From assembly GCA_003244035.1 (NCBI GenBank), contig QHBV01000254.1, positions 13,420 through 18,842 on the forward strand: a stretch of DNA of 5,423 bases, written 5' to 3'. Position 1 is the first letter of the stretch. Each line of letters starts with the position of its first letter. The notes under the pieces are model-generated. The model was given only the letters and a program-made list of their open reading frames with translations. It did no database searches and was not told the origin of the DNA. The position numbers and the translations under genes are program-made. Below are positions 5,004 to 5,423 of the stretch, one piece after another. The DNA is from Solirubrobacterales bacterium. Lineage in GTDB: Bacteria > Actinomycetota > Thermoleophilia > Solirubrobacterales > Solirubrobacteraceae.

Positions 5004-5320
5004 CGCGCCATCGGCGCAGTCCGCGCCCGCTTGCGATCGCGCTTGATCCGGCCCGCGTGCAGTGGGCGCCCAATACCGTGCTCGCCGAGGTGCAGAGCGC
5101 CTGGCTCGCGGCGGTTGGGCCGGCGATCGCGGCCGACGCGCGACCGAGCAGCGAGCGTGCCGGCGTGTTGACGGTCTCGTGCTCGGCGGCGGTCTGGGCG
5201 CAGGAGCTGGATCTGATGGGCCCGGCGATCCTGGACCGGCTCAACGCGGGGATTCGGCGCGGCCACTTGAAGCGGCTGCGGTGCGTCGCGGCGACGCCGC
5301 CGGACGACCGCGTCCGGTGA
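5000..5320 (+). CDS. DUF721 / DciA-like protein, probable replicative helicase recruiter
   Basis: 106 aa from ATG 5000, overlapping the recF stop by four bases (ATGA). The DUF721 pattern is clear: a basic start with SPRPLAIAL, Trp35 followed by VGP (39-41) and AxxARP (44-49), the core strands GVLTVSCSAAVWAQEL (55-70), and LDRLN (78-82), ending in a basic RRGHLKRLRC stretch. Family members called DciA interact with the replicative helicase DnaB in bacteria lacking DnaC/DnaI, and the gene lies beside recF in many actinobacteria. The assigned role therefore comes from family and position. It is shorter than many actinobacterial relatives because it lacks a long N-terminal extension. No spaced ribosome site precedes the ATG (GGTGGG touches it), so translation is probably coupled to recF. 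An in-frame GTG at 4931 would add 23 residues that do not resemble the family. Confidence 0.85.
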   Translation: MTRHRRSPRPLAIALDPARVQWAPNTVLAEVQSAWLAAVGPAIAADARPSSERAGVLTVSCSAAVWAQELDLMGPAILDRLNAGIRRGHLKRLRCVAATPPDDRVR

Positions 5321-5423
5321 CGAATAGCAGCTCGCGGCTCGGCGCGCTCGCCCGGCCGGGCCCGTATGGCAAGGGCACGCAAACAAACCTGAGCCGCTCA
5401 GTCCCGTCGCCTGCGGCGACCCC
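5317..5423 (+). CDS. Possible start of a downstream gene, unrecognised, cut by the window end
   Basis: GTG 5317 overlaps the DUF721 stop as GTGA, mirroring the recF/DUF721 ATGA junction, and its frame stays open for the 35 codons to the window edge. The visible peptide is rich in Ser, Pro and Gly and matches no family I recognise. gyrB is the usual next gene, but the typical GyrB opening is not present, so it may begin later. No Shine-Dalgarno sequence is evident. Two small inverted repeats lie inside (CTGAG/CTCAG at 5389-5401 and GTCGCC/GGCGAC at 5406-5420). Chance openness over 107 GC-rich bases is quite possible. Confidence 0.2.
   Translation, partial: MTNSSSRLGALARPGPYGKGTQTNLSRSVPSPAAT

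Noticed and set aside
4867..5386. Two long minus-strand frames (171 and 160 codons) over the recF end and DUF721
   Set aside because: Both are antisense to genes with recognisable domains, have Arg/Ala/Pro-rich shadow-like translations and no ribosome sites.
5389..5420. Two small inverted repeats as a terminator after DUF721
   Set aside because: Stems of only 5 and 6 bp with no T-run before the window end; expected by chance at this GC content.
1..5423. CRISPR array, insertion sequence, tRNA, prophage or defence system
   Set aside because: No repeat-spacer pattern, transposase, tRNA T-loop or phage-like gene was seen; genes cover almost everything and are all core functions.

Overview
The window is a bacterial chromosomal origin neighbourhood with the widely conserved order yidC-yidD-rnpA-rpmH (leftward) and dnaA-dnaN-recF-DUF721/dciA-like (rightward). 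The DNA is GC-rich. A DUF721 gene directly after recF, a TTG-started dnaA and a short arginine/lysine-rich L34 protein together suggest an actinobacterium. The feel of the DnaA and L34 sequences points to the Thermoleophilia/Solirubrobacterales side of the phylum, but that placement is an inference without database support.

Left block (1-1099, minus strand): a tightly packed operon read leftward. rpmH and rnpA share one base (TGATG), rnpA and yidD abut (TGA then ATG), and yidD and yidC are 3 bases apart; yidC leaves the window. It makes ribosomal protein L34, the RNase P protein, and two inner-membrane proteins of the insertase pathway. Between 1100 and 1310 lies a 211-base divergent promoter region for rpmH (left) and dnaA (right).

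Right block (1311-5320, plus strand): dnaA, then a 115-base gap, then dnaN, recF and the DUF721 gene. The last three overlap end to end by 1 and 4 bases and are probably translationally coupled. They encode initiation (DnaA), the sliding clamp (DnaN), gap repair (RecF) and a probable helicase-recruitment protein. The last 103 bases hold only the possible start of a further gene that leaves the window; gyrB would be the usual neighbour, but nothing recognisable as GyrB is present.

The gene content is ordinary. The interesting material is small-scale. The dnaA-dnaN gap carries a near-consensus DnaA box, a CTA/CTT trinucleotide run like a DnaA-trio unwinding element, and a 10-bp bulged hairpin. 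The C-over-G bias of the plus strand in dnaA flips to G-over-C in dnaN, so several independent signs place oriC in this gap. DnaA has two substitutions in its DNA-recognition motif. A 14-bp perfect hairpin, also readable as a 14-base tandem duplication, sits at the end of recF; collapsing it would fuse recF in frame to DUF721. The rnpA frame is open across the whole of rpmH, as in the Thermus overlap arrangement, and a strong hairpin covers the rnpA start. I saw no clearly novel multi-gene system, mobile element, CRISPR array or tRNA.
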